Positions 5,759-9,091 of a stretch of DNA of 9,091 nucleotides are shown here, piece by piece. The notes beneath the pieces were generated by a model. It saw only the letters and a program-made list of their open reading frames with translations, searched no databases and was not told the DNA's origin. Each line of letters opens with the position of its first letter. Position 1 is the first letter of the stretch. The translations under genes were made by a program, and so were the position numbers. Location of the stretch: positions 1-9,091 of the forward strand of contig JACDBY010000077.1 of assembly GCA_013694685.1 (NCBI GenBank), in the 5' to 3' direction. The stretch is from Actinomycetota bacterium. Its GTDB lineage: Bacteria > Actinomycetota > Thermoleophilia > Gaiellales > Gaiellaceae.

Positions 5759-8296
5759 TCAATGCGGCCCGGCCACGGGAGGTGGGTTTCCGTGACCCGG
5801 CTCGGCAGGCCCGGATTCGGGTCGCGCCACCGGAATGGTCGCACGAATCCGCGTCCCGCCACCTCGAGGACTCTCGATCTCGAGAACGCCGTCGAGCGAC
5901 TCCACGCGATCCTCGAGACCTTCGAGGCCCGAGCCGCGCGACGGGTCGGCGCCGCCGATGCCGTCGTCGACCACCTCGACGACCACGGACTGGACCTCGC
6001 CGTCGTCATCGCCTGAGATCCGGACACGAACCTCGGTCGCCTGCGCGTACTTCACGACGTTCGCGAGCGCCTCCGCCGCGACGTAGTACGCGGCCGCCTC
6101 GATCGCAGGCGGGAATCGCTCGGCGGGTATGTCGATCGTGACGGGGATCGGCGAGCGCACGACGAGCCCCTCGAGCGCCGGGCCGAGACCCCGGTCTGTG
6201 AGCACGTTGGGATGAAGACCGCGCGCGAGCTCGCGCAGCTCGTCGAGCGCCTGAGCGAGCTCGGAGCGGGCCGCCGCGAGGCTCTCGAGTGCCGCCTCGA
6301 CGTCGACGGGGAGCTTGGACTCCGTCAGCCGGAGAGAGAGCGAGAGCGCGGCCAGCCGCTGCTGTGCGCCGTCGTGGAGGTTCCGCTCGAGGCGACGGCG
6401 GGCCGCGTCGGTCGCAGCCACGATGCGTGCCCGCGAGGCACGCACCTCCTCCTCCTGGCGTGCGCGCTCCGTGACGTCGGCGCCTGAGACGAGCACCCGC
6501 GCGGTGCCGCGCTGGTCGAGGACGGGCGTCGCCGTCCAGGCAACGATCCGCTCCTGGTCGTCCCGCGTGAGCCAGCGCGACTCCCGCTCGGACTGCGGGA
6601 CGCCGTTCGCTGCGCCCGCGATCGCCATCCGCGCGGAGAACTCGTCGTCGTCGGCCACGAGCTCAAGGAACGACGTGCCCTCGAGCTTGGACAGCGCCCA
6701 CGAGAACGCATCGAGGAAGGCGCGGTTCGCACCCGCCGGCACGACTGCGCCGTCATGATCGACGATCACGATGAAGCTCGGAATCGCGTCTGCCACGGCG
6801 TTCGCGAAGTCGCGCTGGCGCTGGAGATCGAGCTCGCGGCGCTTCCGCTCGGTGATGTCGATCCCTCCCGCGATAACGCGGACGACGTCGCCACTCTCGT
6901 CGAGGAGCGGCGCCGAGTGCCACGCGATGACCCGCTCCTGACCGTTCGCGTTCATGAACGTGTTTTCGTACTCGGTCGCCGGAAAGTCCGGCGCCGCAGC
7001 GCGAAACCGCTCGATCATCGCCTCGCGCTCCGCCGGGTCGATGAACACCTCCCAGAAATGGCGACCCTCGACCCGGGTGCGTCCCTCGAGACCGCTCGCG
7101 ATCTCGACGGCCCGGTTGAAGTTCCGGATCCGCCCTTCGGTGTCCACCACCGTGAGCAGGCTCGGCGCGGTGTCGATGATCGTCTCGAGGAATCGATACT
7201 GGGCTCTGAGCTCGGCCTGCAGGCGCTCCTTCTCGAACGCGAGCCCTGCCGTCGCCGCGACGGCATCGACGAGCTCACGCTGCTCGGCGAGCGTCCGGTC
7301 GTGGACTAGCGCGGCGACGCGGGTACCTCCGTGGTTCACGACCGTCGCGGCGTTCGCACCCCGCGCGATCGGTTCCGCGAGCGTCATGCCCTCGCCGTCG
7401 ACCCACTCCTCGCGTTGGGCCGACCAGTACGCGAGCCGCAGCGATGGGTCGCCGAGCGCGTCTGCGAGCGCATCGCGGAGCGGCGTGCCGTTGCCGAGCG
7501 CGATCGCCAGGTCGGCGATCCCCGCGCGGGCGAGCCGCGTGCGCAGGATGCCCGCCAGGAACGCGACGGGCATCAACGCCAGCGAGACGAGCGCGAGATG
7601 CTCGAGCCACAGCGCAGCCGAGTCGCTGACCGTGCTGACGAGCCCGCCTGCGATGAGCGCCACCAGCGCCTCGAGCGTGAAGAGGTAGACCGGCCCGACG
7701 ACGCGGCGAAGCGGCGGTGTCGAGGCCCGGTACCGGCGGACGAGACGTACGAAGACGCCGAGCGCCGCAGCGGCCGCGAGCAGCGCATAGGCGAGGGACG
7801 CGGCGCGGGCGAGCCCCGCGTCGTCCGAAAGGACGAATGCGCTCTCGGGACAATCGGCACACCCTGTGATCGGCGTCGAGTCGGTGAGTACGACGGACAG
7901 CGGACCGAGCGTCACGATCGCGGCGACGGCCGCCACGATCCAGCGATCGTCGCGCGGCAACCGACCGGTCGGGTACGAGAGGATGAGCCACGTGAACGGG
8001 ACGAACGCGAGCGCGCTCAGCGCGAAGCCGAGCGTGAACACGAACGAGTCGTCCGCAGCCTGGAGCGAGCCGAGCGACCAGACGAGGCCGACGGCCAGCA
8101 TCTGGGTGCCTGTCGCGTTGCGCGGGCGACGAGCGGCCGCGATCGCGCCGGTGATCGTGAAGACGACGCCGGCGGCGAACACAAGTACGACGAGCGTTCG
8201 CCGGTCACCGAGATCGTCGGTCAGAACGAGAACGAGGGCGGCTGCGTAGAGCAGGATGCCGAGCGCGACGGCGGCGCCGAGCCGTCGGCGCGTCAC
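5759..8296 (-). CDS. Membrane sensor histidine kinase, HisKA_3/DesK-NarX class, with two PAS domains
   Basis: Sensor kinase of 845 residues. The first 255 contain about eight hydrophobic segments. The longest non-hydrophobic loop between segments 5 and 6 (139-165) carries a C146-A-D-C149 pair, probably outside the cell. A GAF-like or linker segment spans about 260-355. PAS 1 (about 367-485) and PAS 2 (about 495-612) each end in the PAC-type signature DITER/DVTER. The HisKA_3 dimerisation domain has RRLERNLHDGAQQRLAALSL with phospho-acceptor H641. The ATPase domain shows the N box (AEALANVVKYAQA, N746), G1 (VDDGIGGAD, 776-784) and G2 (GSGLEGLEDR, 788-797). GTG 8296 overlaps the stop of the receiver gene (GTGA), pointing to translational coupling. 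Both neighbouring receivers are probable phosphotransfer partners. The input signal is unknown; a redox or metal cue at the CxxC loop is only a guess. Confidence 0.93.
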   Translation of the reverse strand: MTRRRLGAAVALGILLYAAALVLVLTDDLGDRRTLVVLVFAAGVVFTITGAIAAARRPRNATGTQMLAVGLVWSLGSLQAADDSFVFTLGFALSALAFVPFTWLILSYPTGRLPRDDRWIVAAVAAIVTLGPLSVVLTDSTPITGCADCPESAFVLSDDAGLARAASLAYALLAAAAALGVFVRLVRRYRASTPPLRRVVGPVYLFTLEALVALIAGGLVSTVSDSAALWLEHLALVSLALMPVAFLAGILRTRLARAGIADLAIALGNGTPLRDALADALGDPSLRLAYWSAQREEWVDGEGMTLAEPIARGANAATVVNHGGTRVAALVHDRTLAEQRELVDAVAATAGLAFEKERLQAELRAQYRFLETIIDTAPSLLTVVDTEGRIRNFNRAVEIASGLEGRTRVEGRHFWEVFIDPAEREAMIERFRAAAPDFPATEYENTFMNANGQERVIAWHSAPLLDESGDVVRVIAGGIDITERKRRELDLQRQRDFANAVADAIPSFIVIVDHDGAVVPAGANRAFLDAFSWALSKLEGTSFLELVADDDEFSARMAIAGAANGVPQSERESRWLTRDDQERIVAWTATPVLDQRGTARVLVSGADVTERARQEEEVRASRARIVAATDAARRRLERNLHDGAQQRLAALSLSLRLTESKLPVDVEAALESLAAARSELAQALDELRELARGLHPNVLTDRGLGPALEGLVVRSPIPVTIDIPAERFPPAIEAAAYYVAAEALANVVKYAQATEVRVRISGDDDGEVQSVVVEVVDDGIGGADPSRGSGLEGLEDRVESLDGVLEIESPRGGGTRIRATIPVARPESGPAEPGHGNPPPVAGPH

Positions 8297-8646
8297 GGAA
8301 GGAGGGAGCGAACGGCGGCGCCGCTGAGGTCGGCCTTCGAGATGAAGCCGCGAGCCCCGCTCGCCGAGATCAGGCCGTCATAGTCCGACGCTTCCCGGCT
8401 CGAGACGAGAACGACCGACGGAGCATCCTCCCCGAGCCGCGAGAGCACCGCGAAACCGTCCATGTCGGGCAGTTGGACGTCGAGAAGCACGACCTCCGGC
8501 TGGAGCGACCCGATCGCCGAGATCGCGCCCTCACCGTCGTCCGCCTCGCCGATCACCGCGAAGCCGTCCGCCTCGAGGACCGCCCTCGCGCACCGGCGGA
8601 AGCTCGGGTGGTCGTCGACGATGAGGATCGTCGTCGCGCTCGTCAT
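8293..8646 (-). CDS. Stand-alone receiver-domain response regulator (no output domain)
   Basis: A single REC domain of 117 residues. Seen: the acidic pocket LIVDDHPSFRR (8-18, D11/D12), the phospho-acceptor D56 in LLDVQLPDMDGF, the Ser of VLVSS (S82) and the conserved K104 in FISKADL. No helix-turn-helix or enzyme domain follows; the frame ends in TGA at 8295-8293, overlapping the kinase start. It may act as a phosphate sink, relay or allosteric partner for the kinase, as CheY/Spo0F-like proteins do. The sequence resembles the receiver of NarL-type regulators, so loss of the C-terminal domain is also possible. Start ATG 8646 lacks a strong Shine-Dalgarno site. First gene of the operon; a palindromic element lies 32-55 bases upstream. 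Confidence 0.9.
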   Translation of the reverse strand: MTSATTILIVDDHPSFRRCARAVLEADGFAVIGEADDGEGAISAIGSLQPEVVLLDVQLPDMDGFAVLSRLGEDAPSVVLVSSREASDYDGLISASGARGFISKADLSGAAVRSLLP

Positions 8647-8677
8647 GTCTCACGAATCGTCGCAGACCGGTGAACGG

Positions 8678-8701
8678 CCGCGTAGTGCGGGAAACCGCAC
8701 C
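8678..8701. promoter_or_regulatory. Palindromic operator-like element, copy 2 (upstream of the signalling operon)
   Basis: CCGCGTA (8678-8684) directly followed by GTGCGGGAAACCGCACC (8685-8701). The core is a perfect 6-bp dyad, GTGCGG-GAAA-CCGCAC. It matches copy 1 (4374-4400) at all but one core base; the only other difference is a 3-base spacer in copy 1. It lies in the gap (8647-8834) between the divergent receiver and aminotransferase genes, so it could serve either. Nothing else was recognised in this gap. Confidence 0.55.
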
Positions 8702-8834
8702 CGTTCTGCCGGTCGCTGTGCCCGACTTCAGTCGGACACGTGCCTCTGTCTCGGGCGGAAGCGGTTCGCCTCATGTGCACGCGAGTCATACTCGGGCGCG
8801 TGGCCATGACCGGGCAGGAGGCAGTGCTCGCGGC

Positions 8835-9091
8835 GTGGAAGCGCTTCGTGTCGAACGGCGCGCGACGCCGAGGCTCGTCGTGACCGCGGCCGTAGGCGCC
8901 CGCGTCACCGCCGCGAACCGGTGCCCGGTGTTCTGGCAGCCGATCCCACCGGCGAAGTCGACGAACGTCGTCGTCGAGGCGATCCACCGGCAGTCCGACG
9001 AATACCTCCACCAGTGCTTCATGGTGGTGTCTATGAGCCGTACGTGGAGACCTGCCGGCTGCTTGCCGAGCTCTCACCCTGCGCGGGGACC
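8835..9091 (+). pseudogene. 5' fragment of a class III (GabT-like) aminotransferase gene, rearranged
   Basis: PLP-dependent class III aminotransferases such as 4-aminobutyrate aminotransferase carry an N-terminal DFAGGIG..N.GH motif, then VVEAI...Q......H.CFMV..YEPYVE. Here the + strand gives VVVEAIHRQSDEYLHQCFMV (about 8970-9026). After a one-base shift it gives YEPYVETCRLLAELSPCAGT (9032-9091, running off the window). The preceding motif FVDFAGGIGCQNTGHRFAAV is present only on the - strand (about 8908-8965). Inverting 8907-8971 joins everything in frame. The proposed start GTG 8835 (MEALRVERRATPR...) is weak, and about 15-20 residues expected before DFAGG appear to be missing. The family call rests on motif recognition and is good. 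As written it cannot make a normal enzyme. It may be a decayed gene or a contig-end assembly error. Confidence 0.7.

Noticed and set aside
7331..8383. 350-codon open frame on the + strand
   Set aside because: It is antisense to the kinase gene, whose domains are clear. Its composition (Arg/Glu/Asp-rich, no hydrophobic core) is that of a shadow frame.
8786..9022. - strand frame containing FVDFAGGIGCQNTGHR taken as its own gene
   Set aside because: Only about 25 residues of the frame resemble an aminotransferase. Both ends turn into unrelated sequence exactly where the + strand homology resumes, so it is an inverted block and not a gene.
8643..9077. 144-codon - strand frame upstream of the receiver gene
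   Set aside because: No coherent domain. The recognisable aminotransferase motif on the - strand is in a different frame (8786-9022) and is explained by the local inversion.

Overview
The window is about 70% GC by eye, with GTG starts and several 1-4 base gene overlaps, as in a GC-rich actinobacterium. The order cysS - rlmB - yacP (NYN nuclease) - sigH is the arrangement known from Bacillus and from deep-branching actinobacteria. The sigma factor is a close relative of sporulation-type SigH, and the second half is rich in NarL/DesK-type signalling genes. I infer a member of the class Thermoleophilia (Gaiellales or Solirubrobacterales-like). This placement rests on gene order and protein character, not on a marker-gene tree.

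Left part (87-3455, + strand): cysS, rlmB and yacP are packed without gaps (a 4-base overlap, then direct abutment) and are probably one translation/RNA-processing operon. The cysS frame contains one in-frame TAG (450-452); the enzyme signatures on both sides of it are otherwise present. A GC-rich hairpin follows yacP. Next comes an AT-rich intergenic stretch with a sequence that fits the Gram-positive LexA (SOS) box exactly, placed as if to control the sigH-like gene. No coding sequence was recognised in bases 1-86.

Middle (3480-4323, - strand): tRNA-Thr(TGT) lies just downstream of, and on the same strand as, a PAP2/IPC-synthase-like membrane phosphatase gene. Both converge on sigH. The usual rpmG-secE-nusG genes are not seen after sigH.

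Right part (4494-8646, - strand): an apparent three-gene signalling operon. In order of transcription it holds a stand-alone receiver protein, an 845-residue membrane histidine kinase of the HisKA_3 class with two PAS domains, and a fusion of a class III cyclase-like domain to a NarL-type receiver plus LuxR helix-turn-helix. The kinase probably phosphorylates one or both receivers. Two near-identical copies of a palindromic element (GTGCGG-GAAA-CCRCAC preceded by CCGCGTA) lie upstream of this operon and upstream of the PAP2 gene. They look like operators that would place the phosphatase in the regulon of the LuxR-type regulator.

Right edge (8835-9091, + strand): the 5' part of a class III (GabT-like) aminotransferase gene, divergent from the signalling operon. 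It is scrambled. A block of about 65 bp carrying the FVDFAGGIGCQNTGHR motif is inverted, and a single-base frameshift follows. The damage in the first and last genes may be real decay or may reflect poor sequence or assembly near contig ends.
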